Shown here piece by piece: positions 52,001 through 60,292 of a stretch of DNA of 64,000 bases. Location: the NCBI GenBank assembly GCA_013400155.1, contig VXBM01000674.1, forward strand, positions 164,460-228,459, written 5' to 3'. The stretch's first letter is position 1. Every line of letters begins with the position of its first letter. The DNA is from Helopsaltes ochotensis. Its lineage: Eukaryota; Chordata; Aves; Passeriformes; Locustellidae. The notes under the pieces are model-generated. The model saw only the letters and a program-made list of their open reading frames with translations. It had not been told where the DNA came from and did no database searches. Made by a program: the position numbers and the translations under genes.

Positions 52001-53186
52001 CAACTCAGAGAAGAGTTTGATCACTATTCCTAGAAGCAGGCAAGCAGTTGGAGAAAAACCTCATTTCCATACAAGCACTGTGAATTTGGCTTATCACACC
52101 TTGCAGAATTGTATGCTAAGATGTGATTTTCATCAGGCTACAGCTAATTAGCTAAGTTCAGAAAAACTTTAATACAGGATCTGAAGGTGAGCAGAAAAGA
52201 TCTAGTCTTTCCTTTCTTGTAGGCATCCTGTGACCACTGAGTCGCAGCTTAAAGCAAGCTCCTTACTCCATTATTAAAGCTTGAAATGCATGGATCCCAC
52301 AATTCATATCTATTACTCTATAAACATGCCACGTGAAACCTCATGCTACAAGTAAAATAATGCAGAGGTTTGGTTCAGGCTACACAAAAACCAGAACTGA
52401 TACAAGCCATAACCTGTCCAGCACTCAACCAGAAAGTGAGATTTACAACAAAAGGCAGCACATTTGGCTGACAGCAACACCACGGTGTCACGGTTAGTTC
52501 TGAGGCACCAGCACTGGGATCTACTTCACAAAACGCTGGTAAACCTTCACTACTGGAACCAACAGGCTAAAAGCAAGAAGCATCAAACCGACCCAAAATC
52601 ACAGATTTGTTGGAAGGGACCTCTGGAGATCATCTAGTCCAATCCCTATGAAAAACAGTAAAAGTATTAAAGACACCACTAAAAACAGAGCACAGCAGAA
52701 GTTTTTCTTCACGCAGCAACAGCTGCCTGTTGCTGTCCAAGCTCGCTCGCTTTCTCCCTCCTCAGAAATACTGTTACTTTTATCGCATTTCAGGGATTAC
52801 TTCTGTCGATCTCGATGCCATCTCAGCACGTCTCCTCCCAGCACTACACCCGCTCCCGCCTCAGGAAGGCAGGTATGATCTCATCCTCTCACGGCCACTG
52901 CCGTCGGCACCAGCCCCGAGCGCCGAGCAAGCCCCGCTCGGTTCCCCGCACCCCCCGCGCTCCGGACAGACCCCGACCTCTCGGGGGGGCCGCGGCCCCG
53001 CGCTGACCCCGCTTCCCCCACACCCGTGGGAGCTGCCCAGGGACCGCGGGGCCGCGCTGAGAGAAGGAAGGAGGGAGGGAGGGCAGGGCAGGGCAGGGCC
53101 GGGCGCACTCACGGTGCGGGGGAGCCCGCGGGATGCACGTCCTCGGGCGCATCGTAGAACTCCTCGGTGTCGCTGTCGGACGCCAT
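30936..53186 (-). CDS. WDR44: WDR44 (rabphilin-11), RAB11-binding WD-repeat protein, complete, 20 coding exons
   Basis: The joined exons total 2727 nt, giving 908 residues and a TAG stop. Phase is kept across all 19 introns; 18 are GT-AG and one (after exon 4) is GC-AG. Residues 9-15, EFYDAPE, form the FFAT-type motif known to bind ER VAP proteins. Residues about 208-255 are a proline-rich stretch, reported in human to bind GRAF SH3 domains. Residues 335-341, RPRSNSG, match the human AKT-phosphorylated site next to the RAB11-binding region. A basic/acidic linker follows, then seven WD40 blades from about 505 to 905. The protein acts on RAB11-positive endosomal tubules and at ER contacts. The start has a good context (GGCCATGG) in a CpG island. 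The linker encoded by exon 4 is the least conserved part and the WD40 blades are nearly identical to human. No lesion is seen. Confidence 0.97.
31471..31602 (-). CDS. WDR44: WDR44 coding exon 19
   Basis: 132 bp, phase 1 to 1. The acceptor ends TTCTGAAG and the donor is GTAGGT. It encodes AHNAVVTSAIFAPNPGL, then a variable acidic insert (EKQETESKGEDSE) that differs in length and sequence from human, within blade 7. Confidence 0.95.
32232..32359 (-). CDS. WDR44: WDR44 coding exon 18
   Basis: 128 bp, phase 2 to 1. The acceptor ends ATCTTTAG and the donor is GTAAAA. It encodes HDFTYIVSGSEDKYVYIWST, then YHDLSKFTSVRRDRNDFWEG and IK. It completes blade 6. Confidence 0.97.
32805..32920 (-). CDS. 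WDR44: WDR44 coding exon 17
   Basis: 116 bp, phase 0 to 2. The acceptor ends TTTTCTAG and the donor is GTAAGA. It encodes ILVTSNDSRIRLYDLRDLSL, then SMKYKGYVNSSSQIKASF. It ends blade 5 and begins blade 6. Confidence 0.97.
33181..33282 (-). CDS. WDR44: WDR44 coding exon 16
   Basis: 102 bp, 34 codons, phase 0 to 0. The acceptor ends CTTTTCAG and the donor is GTACTG. It encodes HLKYHTQIHVRSTRGRNRVG, then RKITGIEPLPGENK, in blade 5. Confidence 0.97.
33446..33637 (-). CDS. WDR44: WDR44 coding exon 15
   Basis: 192 bp, 64 codons, phase 0 to 0. The acceptor ends GTTCTCAG and the donor is GTAAAA. It encodes DDRYFLSGSLDGKLRLWNIP, a central segment, and KYAVIGTYDGRCIFYDTE. It covers the end of blade 3 and all of blade 4. 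Confidence 0.97.
34562..34684 (-). CDS. WDR44: WDR44 coding exon 14
   Basis: 123 bp, 41 codons, phase 0 to 0. The acceptor ends GTTTCACAG and the donor is GTAAGT. It encodes NYFLLSSSMDKTVRLWHISR, then RECLCCFQHIDFVTAIAFHP and R. It closes blade 2 and opens blade 3. Confidence 0.97.
35477..35590 (-). CDS. WDR44: WDR44 coding exon 13
   Basis: 114 bp, 38 codons, phase 0 to 0. The acceptor ends GTGATAG and the donor is GTAAGG. It encodes ICSGVDEDPDDKNAPFRQRP, then FCKYKGHTADLLDLSWSK, the first half of WD40 blade 2. Confidence 0.96.
36837..36901 (-). CDS. WDR44: WDR44 coding exon 12, inter-blade serine-rich insert
   Basis: 65 bp, phase 1 to 0. The acceptor ends GTTCTAG and the donor is GTAGGT. 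It encodes RVSPSPSQESLNSSKSDTDA and a final G, a serine-rich loop between WD40 blades 1 and 2. Human has SLSSSKSDTDT here. Confidence 0.95.
36997..37135 (-). CDS. WDR44: WDR44 coding exon 11, first WD40 blade
   Basis: 139 bp, phase 0 to 1. The acceptor ends TTGACAG and the donor is GTATCT. It encodes GAVWTMKFSHCGRLLASAGQ, then DNVVRIW (blade end) and KNAFDYFNNMRMKYNTE. Confidence 0.97.
38536..38687 (-). CDS. WDR44: WDR44 coding exon 10
   Basis: 152 bp, phase 1 to 0. The acceptor ends CCTCTTAG and the donor is GTAGGT. It encodes FHTDQDDPSSSDDEGMPYTR, then PVKFKAAHGFKGPYDF and IKVVQDLSGEHM, leading into the first WD40 blade. Confidence 0.97.
39669..39775 (-). CDS. WDR44: WDR44 coding exon 9
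   Basis: 107 bp, phase 2 to 1. The acceptor ends TTTTAAG and the donor is GTAAAT. It encodes TQLKKFLGKSVKKAKHLAEE, then YGERAVNKVKSVRDE. It is a lysine-rich helical segment nearly identical to human. Confidence 0.96.
40094..40177 (-). CDS. WDR44: WDR44 coding exon 8
   Basis: 84 bp, phase 2 to 2. The acceptor ends TTTCCTAG and the donor is GTAAGA. It encodes NDAAQSDDEDK, a short variable part, and TDTDGGRLKQK. Confidence 0.95.
41187..41323 (-). CDS. WDR44: WDR44 coding exon 7
   Basis: 137 bp, phase 0 to 2. The acceptor ends CCCATAG and the donor is GTATGA. It encodes EILASVMIKNLDTGEEIPLS, then LAEEKLPTGINPLTLHIMRR and TKEYV. It is identical to human by recall and part of the RAB11-binding region. 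Confidence 0.96.
42218..42310 (-). CDS. WDR44: WDR44 coding exon 6, AKT-site region
   Basis: 93 bp, 31 codons, phase 0 to 0. The acceptor ends AATTTCAG and the donor is GTATCA. It encodes ENGKAADGQT, then LGPQRPRSNSGRELTDE. Serines 338 and 340 correspond to the human residues reported as AKT targets that modulate RAB11 binding. Confidence 0.95.
42404..42537 (-). CDS. WDR44: WDR44 coding exon 5
   Basis: 134 bp, phase 1 to 0. The acceptor is ATCTCTTTGCAG and the donor is GTATTG. It encodes SRDSFTAGGGLL, a variable part, then KDSQPSLDLASATSGDKIVT and AQ, which is identical to human in the last block. Confidence 0.95.
43114..43744 (-). CDS. WDR44: WDR44 coding exon 4, acidic linker and proline-rich region
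   Basis: 631 bp, phase 0 to 1. The acceptor is TTGTTTCTCTAG. It begins IIDSIIEESQK, passes through a Ser/Thr/Glu-rich disordered segment that diverges from human, then PAKPPRQLTVEPDIVASTKK and a proline-rich block, and ends at VLE plus one base. The donor is GCAAGT, a non-canonical GC site in a strong consensus context (AG/GCAAGT). Confidence 0.95.
44226..44300 (-). CDS. WDR44: WDR44 coding exon 3
   Basis: 75 bp, 25 codons, phase 0 to 0. The acceptor ends TTCTGTAG and the donor is GTTAGT. It encodes DMDNKLHKAGNE, then VREMKQDDSKE, aligning with the human segment around KVGNESPVQELKQD. Confidence 0.92.
45042..45230 (-). mobile_element. Two adjoining degraded CR1 3' fragments in WDR44 intron 2
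   Basis: Reverse-complement CR1 3' sequence appears twice: first around AAGACCATCTAGCCCAATG, then ATATTGGAAGGGACCTGCAG followed by GCTCAAAGCAGAGCCAGCTAG-like sequence. The flanks are unique intronic DNA. Confidence 0.65.
46739..46772 (-). CDS. WDR44: WDR44 coding exon 2 (34-nt small exon)
   Basis: Only 34 bp, phase 2 to 0. The acceptor CTTCTTCTAACAG has a good pyrimidine tract and the donor is GTGAGT. It encodes SPTKVGTHVVK after a shared proline codon, matching human SPGKVGLSTFK. Phase to both neighbours is exact. Confidence 0.9.
52598..52660 (-). mobile_element. CR1 LINE 3' end fragment in WDR44 intron 1
   Basis: The sequence AAATCACAGATTTGTTGGAA, then GGGACCTCTGGAGATCATCT and AGTCCAATCCCT, is the reverse complement of the classic CR1 3' end. 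About 60 bp is preserved, implying 5' truncation as is usual for CR1. Confidence 0.75.
53071..53103 (+). repeat. G-rich tract just inside WDR44 intron 1
   Basis: The plus strand carries GGGAGGGAGGGCAGGG followed by further CAGGG units, at least six GGG runs with one- or two-base spacers. This matches the general G-quadruplex pattern on the template strand of WDR44, a few bases past the exon 1 donor. Confidence 0.75.
53113..53186 (-). CDS. WDR44: WDR44 coding exon 1
   Basis: 74 bp from the ATG at 53186, phase 0 to 2, donor GTGAGT. It encodes MASDSDTEEFYDAPEDVH, then a short PAGSPAP segment in place of the glycine stretch of human. It carries the FFAT-like motif. Human begins MASESDTEEFYDAPEDVH. 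Confidence 0.96.
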
Positions 53187-53259
53187 GGCCGGGCCGCCAC
53201 CTCCGGGCACCGCGGGCCGGGCGGCGCCGCGCGGGTATCGCGAGAGCGGCCCGGCCCCG

Positions 53260-53359
53260 NNNNNNNNNNNNNNNNNNNNNNNNNNNNNNNNNNNNNNNNN
53301 NNNNNNNNNNNNNNNNNNNNNNNNNNNNNNNNNNNNNNNNNNNNNNNNNNNNNNNNNNN
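53260..53359. other. Assembly gap, exactly 100 N
   Basis: One hundred N, a conventional placeholder for a gap of unknown size, about 75 bp upstream of the WDR44 ATG within CpG-rich sequence. The WDR44 promoter core may be missing from the assembly. Confidence 0.98.
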
Positions 53360-53467
53360 GATCTGCGGGAGGGGCTCCCCCCGCGCGCTGCGGCGCCCCC
53401 TGGCGGCCGCGGTGAGGTGGGTGAGGAGGAGCGGCAGCCTCTCGGCTCTTACGGAGCCACCGGATCG

Positions 53468-53776
53468 CAAAATCACGGAATCGAATAGGTTGGAAAAGAC
53501 CTCTGCGGTCATCGAGTCCAACCGATGGCCCAACACCACCTTGTCAACCAGACCAGGGCACCGAGTGCCACGTTCAATCCTTCCTTAAACAGCACCACCT
53601 CCCAGGGCGGCCCGTTCCGATCTCTAATCACCCTTTCTGTGAAGAAATTCTTCCTAAACGTCCAACCTTAACCTTTCCTAACTCAGCTTAAGACTTTGTC
53701 CCCTTGTCCTGTTGCTGGTTCCCTGGGAGAAGAGCCTGACCCCCACCTGGGTCTTTTCCAGCCAAAGGATTCTGTG
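53468..53776 (-). mobile_element. CR1 LINE 3' region with an opposed CR1 tail at its far end
   Basis: From 53468 the plus strand reads the reverse complement of a CR1 3' end: ATCACGGAATCGAATAGG, AAAGACCTCTGCGGTCATCG, GTGAAGAAATTCTTCCTAAA, and a GTCCCCTTGTCCTG block. This is better preserved than the other copies in the window. At about 53750 the expected sequence stops, and GGTCTTTTCCAGCC followed by ATTCTGTGATAC appears, which is a CR1 3' tail in forward orientation. The element sits immediately upstream of the WDR44 CpG island. Confidence 0.85.
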
Positions 53777-56700
53777 ATACAATCAGCTGATAAAGAATTA
53801 AGATAGTCTACCAGACAAAATGACAGGAACTTTCTAAACAATTTTTTCTCATTTATTTCTGTAGCAAATGTTTGAAACCGGCAGCAGGAATTAAGAAAAA
53901 TGGTTCCTTATTTGTTTTTCCTCATACTTTCCTTCCATAAATTTTCATCTGATCTTCTGGTCGGTTTTGACCTCCCAACTAATTATGAGTGATCAACAGT
54001 AACTCCCAGGGGAAAGAATCTTCCCCTTAAAACCTGCATTGCTTTTAATATTTGCTCAGCAGTATGTGCCTGTTCCTGAGCCAAAACACTTAATACATGT
54101 GACGGTGGCAGGCTGAGCATAAATTTAGTCTTCCCTCCACATTCTCTGCACTGACCTCCTGTTCCCCCTTCTCTTTGTCTCCTTTAGCCCAGCTACAGCT
54201 CTTTTTCTGACTTTTAACAAGCATAGAGTTTCCCAAAGCACTGACACAGACTGGAGTTCTCTGTCTATTCTCTTATTTTTTTTAAATGAGTAAAGGCTCA
54301 ATGTATTTGAGACAGATACTGTTGTCAAATGGTCAACACAGAGGTGGTTGTGCACATGCAGGTATTTACGTGCGCACCGGTCCTTGTACATGCAGGTGAC
54401 ATGAGGCCACATCCTCCAGTTCCCTTAAAAAATCATGATGCTTCTCAGCCAAACCAGAAGTGCTGGGATGACACACTGATGATGAGTTTTCAGAAGGAAA
54501 CACACTGGAAATGCATGAGCCATTTTTCTGACTCTTTTTGAAAATAAGGAAGAATGAGCCTAAGCATACGCCTTAAGCTCTCAATGTTGAAGAATTTGCA
54601 TAAATAATTAGTACAGAAGATTGCTGACTTTATTCATTGCACACTGTTTCTGCTCTGACAGCCAAACACAACAATTGCATTAGAGTAAGTAGGATGGCCT
54701 GTAAATTATTAAAGTCAGTAATGATGTAACCTTAGCTGGGGAAGGCAGATGGCTCTGGAAACTGGAGAAAAATGCTATTGAACAGCATCTTGAATTGTTT
54801 ATCAGTTTTTCACTCATGGCAGCTGCATGACTTCCTGTTTTATTAGGCAGAGGAAATTACATCACTGCAGAGTTAAGGAACATTCAAATAAAAGCCCAGT
54901 TTTGGTATTTAGTCAGGTGTTGCACGATGATTAAAATTCAGTTTTACTGCAGTGGTCTTGATCTTTCCACTCCAAACTCACTTGTTTTTTGCATCAGAGT
55001 GGCCTCTCAGAGGTTGATAGAGCCCCTAGATCAGGAAGATTATAACCACAGCTCCACAGTTGACACAGCCCTGCCCGATTTGTCCATGGAGACAAACATA
55101 GTAGTGGCTACTAAGGTGTTATCTAAGCATCGGGAACCCCACTGGCCAAGACAGAGCCAGAACAAGAACTTGTTCCCAGTAGGGTTATGCTACCTCCTGC
55201 CTCTGCAGGGTGTTGCTGGGGCTGTGCAGTGTTTTCAGGCTGACTGACTGCTGTTATCTCTGCTGCTCACGAGGATTAGCAAGAGGACAATTGGGTGTAA
55301 CAGGGACAAAGTTTCCCGAGAGAGAAGATAAAGGTCATAATTAGTGTTTGCAAGTAACCTGGCTGCTTTCTCCCCAGAACTGGCACAGCTCTTTCCCAGG
55401 CTGCAGGCAGGGATGAGCACCAGGATGGCAGTGAGGGGCTCATCTCACCTTGCCACAGAAGTGGAATGTGGTGGCTTGGAGGGACTGCAATGGCCAGCTC
55501 TGTAATGAGCTGTGAAGTCCTCAGACTTAACAGCCAATATTGTTCCTGGCCAAGTTTTCTCAAAACCAAACCCACGTGAGGAAGAGGAAGAGATCATAGG
55601 TTAAAATCCTTATGAATGGCAGACTCTTTGACATAGCAGATAGTACATTTGCTAGGATTTGCTAACATAAAATCATACACAATTGAATTACTTGAATTGT
55701 TTTCTGACTTCCATGTCCTGCTCATTAGTCTATGCATTTCACACCCAAGTGAGCACAAACTGATCCCAGTGTTTCCCCAGTACACCATGGCTGAGCCCTG
55801 TGCCTAGCAGGTGAAGGTCCTTCATACTCTCTCTGATCTTGACCAGGTAATGAGAGTTTTTATCTTCTTTAGCTTGGACATGGACTTGCCCCAGGGGCTC
55901 CCATGAATCAGAGCTCACAGTGTCAGCTTGTCCCAAGCACTCTGTGCCAGCAGGACCATCTTACCAAAATCACCACTGACGTGTGGAAGTTTCCTGGTCT
56001 TTTGCCATGGCTGGGCTGACTTCAAGCATAGAGGTTTGCGACTTTTTGTGTGACTTTGCTGCTGCTTTTGTGTTTCAGAGGCTCAGAAAACTCAGGAGTC
56101 CCTCTCTGTTGCTTCCTAACTCATTTGCTAGCACTGCTGATATTGGCAGATAGGTCTTTGCTCCACTAAATCTTTATATACTCACTGTAGACAGATACAG
56201 GGTAGATTTGCAACCTCTGCAAAGTATCACCCATCTCATGATTCATCTGGTCACCTAGGGACATAAGATTTTAAAGCAAAATTGGTTTTTATCATTGCAT
56301 TTAAAAAATAAGGGCAAAAAAGTACTTTTAGGGATAACTTGGAGCTGATTCCATTCTGCAGCATAGACAGTGGGTGATCTCCTGTGTGCCTTCTGGGCAC
56401 AGGGAGAAGCAAGGGCACAAGTGCTGGAAGAACTGCTGGTCCCAGGTGTACCATAGGATGAAGACAGCGAAAGTGAAACCCAAAACATCTGGCGGAACCA
56501 AGAATCACTCTGAGGTTTCCTGCATGACATCCTGGGGCTTGGAGATGCTTCACTGTGTGACCTTGCTCCCCAGGGATACAGAGTTTGGTGAGAGCAGAAG
56601 AGACCAAGAAATTACAACTGTGTGGAATTGTGAATGACATCAGTGGTCAGATAAAACAGGTTAAGTCCCTTTGATTGAAAACTCTGGGCACCAAGCCTAT

Positions 56701-57879
56701 GCTGGTCTGAGAGAGGCAGGGAAACAAGAAAAGCTACATACCTTGAGCACCACGTAGGATCTCCTATTTTTGCCAACTTGTCTTACCAGCTGTTGATGCA
56801 AATCATGATTTCTGGTTCTGTCTGTGAGAACTGCTCCTGCCCAGTGCTGCAAACCACTGTTGATGCACTGCTGCCATGCAGGCACCTTTCCTTGTAACCT
56901 GCTACCACAGGCATCACACAGTGCTACCTTGGCCCTGTGCTGTCCCAGGGGGAGCTTGCTGGGAGGTTTGGTGTGCTGACAACTGTCTTGCACAGGCAGC
57001 TTTGTGTGAAAGGTCACAAAGGATGCAGAGTGCACCCAAAATGGTGCAGAAGTGCCAGGAGGGTCACAGGAGGATGAGTAGGGGCGAGCAACTGTGGCAA
57101 GTATTAGCAAAGAGAGGAACCAGGGGAAACTGGAGGAGGGAGGGAGGATCCCAGATAACAAAATAGTATGAGGGAGCTCAAATCATCCTGTAAGGGAGTG
57201 AAGAAATGCACTCAGAAATGCAAATGCAGGGATAACTGGTAGAATGTGGTCCAACACCCACCTCAGCCATAGGGGAGTGGAAAATCTGGACTGGGAAATG
57301 CTCTGTACCCAGCTCCTACAGAGGCTTCTCTGGGCACCCAGGTAACAACAGTGATGAAAACCCCATAAATAGCAAATCAGATCATAGAAAACACAGTGAA
57401 AAAAATTTTATCAAGCAAAATGTTTCCTGAAGAAGGTGTGGCAGGGAAGAGAGAGTGTGGTAAGGTTGTCTGTGGCTGCATGTGTCAGATGGGGAAACAG
57501 ACAGTGGCATTTGCCAGCTGCTGATTACTAAGTCACACTGCAAGCCCTGTGCCTGGGCTATTTACACCAGAAGCTATGAAACAGGTTTTCATGCAGGTTA
57601 TGAAACTGATAGGGAATAGACTGATAGCACACAGTGCTGTAACACATGCCTTTCCTTTCTGGGAGCATGGGAAGTGCTCAGCACAAGGCATGCTGTAGGA
57701 AAGAAAATGTCCCATATAACTGAAAAGCAGATCTGGAAAATATTTTCCCTGAATGGGCTGGGCAGTCATTTCCTGCTGTGATTAAGAGGGAAAGGTCTTC
57801 TGACTTATTTTTTTCTGAAAGTCCTTCATCTGGAGCTGTAGTGATAGGACTAATGGGACTTACTAGGGAGTAATATGTT

Positions 57880-58052
57880 CAAACTGAAAGAGCAAACTTA
57901 GTTTAGATATACAGAAGAAATTCTTTACTGTGAGGGTGATGAGGCACTGGAACAGGTTGCCCAGAGAAATTATGGATGTCCAATCTCTGGCAGTGTCAAG
58001 GCCAGCTTGGATGAGGCATTGAGCAAACTAGTGAGAAGTGCCCCTGCACTCC
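57880..58052 (+). mobile_element. CR1 LINE 3' fragment, forward
   Basis: The block GAAATTCTTTACTGTGAGGG, then TGAGGCACTGGAACAGGTTG and CCCAGAG, then GTGTCAAGGCCAGCTTGGAT and GAGGCATTGAGCAAAC, closely follows the CR1 3' untranslated consensus. It stops before the terminal ATTCTRTG repeats. Confidence 0.85.
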
Positions 58053-60206
58053 TTCCTTATGGAGATGCACTTCCCATGTCTGGCAGTGCCCAGCAGGGTG
58101 TGCTTTACGCAGCTGAAGGGATTAGTTTGTTTCTTCTCTGCAAAGGCCAGACCTACCCTCGGAAAATCCAGCAGTGAGGCTCCTTCCCATGGCTCAAAAG
58201 GTGGGAAGAGGTTGAATGTCCACTGGGAGGTTGGTGCTCTTTTGCTCCAAACACAGGATATGCCCAGGCTGGATCCTGCCTCCATCCCTGCCTCCATCCC
58301 ACAGGTGTAGGGACACCTTATCTGGAACCGAACAGGAGTGACTGGTCCCTGGCAAGGAGGAGCTGAGCAAAACTGGCAATGCCTGGGGGATTTCCTTGCT
58401 TCCAGAAGCAGAGCATCAAAGTTTTCTGTTGGAAGTGAAATAACCTTGTTATTTTTATGGTCAGTTACCCAAACTGTGAACCAGGATGAAGTGCAGCTAC
58501 TAAATCAAAGGTGCGGTGAAGACTCAGTGCCTGCTGAATGGGTTAAGAAACAGTTGAGAAAGTCCCATTTGTCTTTTGAGGTGGCCTCCCAAACTCAGAC
58601 TGTGCTCGGCTTTCTATTCAAAGAATTTTCCCTCTGCTCTGATTTGCACTATATCATCTGCTCTCACAAACAAACCAATTTAACTACACAGACGTGCTGT
58701 TTAATCACTCTTCCTGGCACACTGACAGTTTCTGCATGTGCAGATGAGTTGTGTCTCAGCTTTGCCAATGCAAATTCTCTGTCCTCCAAATTTCCATGTT
58801 TTATTTTTGTCGGAAGATGCTCAGTGGATTCATGTACAATTGTTACATTTTTGTTTTCTCTATACGCTGTCTCTAGATGCCTAAAAGCGCGCTGCTATTT
58901 TATGAATCAGGCTTGGTGTATCAATGTATAGCAGAGCTGGGAGTTGTGCCTTCCTCTGAACATCTACTTTTGTTCTTCATTGCAGTTCACAAAAAACATG
59001 ATCAAAGCAATGAATGCTGGCATGCATACTGAAAGAGAGAGTGCATTGGTTGGTTTTGTAAAGAATAATTGAGAGCAGCTTGCTTTGAAGTGAATTTTGT
59101 CAGATTTTAAAGATTTTAAAAGGTAATTTATTACTTGTGAAGATTTAAAAAATCCAAAATTAATGTAAGTGTTGAAAGAGAAACAGATACATATCTTTTA
59201 CTAACTTGGGTTTACAGAACACTTATATTGAAAGGGAAAAAGAAGTAGAAAAGATAATAGCATTACAGAGGAGGAATTATGTTGCATATATTTTCTATAT
59301 AGGACAAAATTCATTCTGAAAAGGCTGCATTCCAAAAATGCTCACAAAAATCAGTCTGATTTCTAAAGACACTGAGGAGTCTGGAAGTTAGAACTTTATA
59401 TATACAATTAACATGAAGCTAGTCAGTGCTAAGAAAACATCTTCTCCAGCTCCTGGTCGTCACACCTTTGTTTAATGGCCTGTAGCTGCTTTCATGGGCA
59501 CTACCTCCCTGATGTGGCACAGGGAGTGCCCAGACTCTCCTGGCCTACAGCCAGCAGGTCAAACTGTTTTTAACTGAGATTTTATCAGCCCTTGGTCTCT
59601 GGTTAAGACTCAATTCCTCCACAGAATAACTGCAAATGGAACACAGTTTGAAGGGACTTCCATGAACTGTAGGAAATTCTACTCAGAAGAAAATTAAGCT
59701 GTTCTGCTGCACAGAAGTACCTGCTGGGCAGAGCAGGACCTGAAAGTTGTAGCCCTGTAGGCAGGAGTCATCCTAGAGCTAACTCTGATCTAGGGTTCGT
59801 AGGTGGGATTTCGGTATTCCAAGCTTCACCACTAAAATTTTTGTCTTCCTGATCAGCTTCTCATGGTCCCATGGCTTACTGGGGCTGTGGGCTCAGAAGT
59901 TCACGTGCAACCTCACTTGTGAACCCAGATTTACTTGTGCCTGTACTCATACTCTCCAGATCTGGGTTTCCAGATCTTCACCTCTTCCACAAATGCACCA
60001 GCTGCTTTCTCCAGCTCCATTACCTGTCCACAGGATGCCCATAAAATGCAGAGCACCCATCAGCACTTTCTGGGAGGTCCCAGGGAGATGCTGCAATGAC
60101 CAACCACCATGCTATGAGTCAGGGTTGCCATGGCAGCCCCAGCTTTGAATTCTCCTGCTTTCATGGTTTCTGCCTAAACCTTAGGATTAGTTTAACCCAA
60201 GTTTCT

Positions 60207-60225
60207 TATCTATCTATCTATCTAG

Positions 60226-60290
<65 letters not shown>
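60207..60290 (+). repeat. Tetranucleotide microsatellite, (TATC)4 joined to (GATA)16
   Basis: Four TATC units (60207-60222), a TAGA junction, then sixteen GATA units (60227-60290). TATC is the reverse complement of GATA, so the array switches strand at the junction and forms an imperfect inverted repeat able to fold into a hairpin of about 16 bp. It is likely length-polymorphic. Confidence 0.97.

Positions 60291-60292
<2 letters not shown>

Larger units (their letters stand above)
46773..53112 (-). other. WDR44 intron 1 (6.3 kb)
   Basis: This is the largest WDR44 intron. It starts GTGAGT inside the CpG island and ends TTCTAACAG before the 34-nt exon 2. It contains a short CR1-like tail near 47590-47645, a CR1 3' piece near 52598-52660, a poly-T run near 51387 and a G-rich stretch at 53071-53103. 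Open frames of up to 159 codons inside it have no recognisable content. Confidence 0.8.
52880..53460. promoter_or_regulatory. WDR44 CpG-island promoter region, interrupted by an N gap
   Basis: GC- and CpG-rich sequence surrounds the WDR44 start codon at 53186 and extends to about 53460. The 5' UTR and transcription start lie between 53187 and the gap, inside the gap, or just beyond it. No TATA box is seen, consistent with a broadly expressed gene. Confidence 0.75.

Noticed and set aside
30936..53186. Possible counterpart of the human intronic microRNA MIR1277
   Set aside because: I looked for its AU-rich stem and TACGTA core on the minus strand in WDR44 introns and did not recognise it. A covariance search would be needed.
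52730..53588. Open frames of 150 to 250 codons crossing the second N gap
   Set aside because: They are artefacts of CpG-rich composition and the N run, with no recognisable domain. WDR44 exon 1 on the minus strand explains the coding signal.
58338..58931. 197-codon plus-strand open frame upstream of WDR44
   Set aside because: No known motif, no similarity to KLHL13 or another expected neighbour, Cys/Leu/Ser-rich composition typical of translated non-coding DNA, and no splice-site or promoter support.
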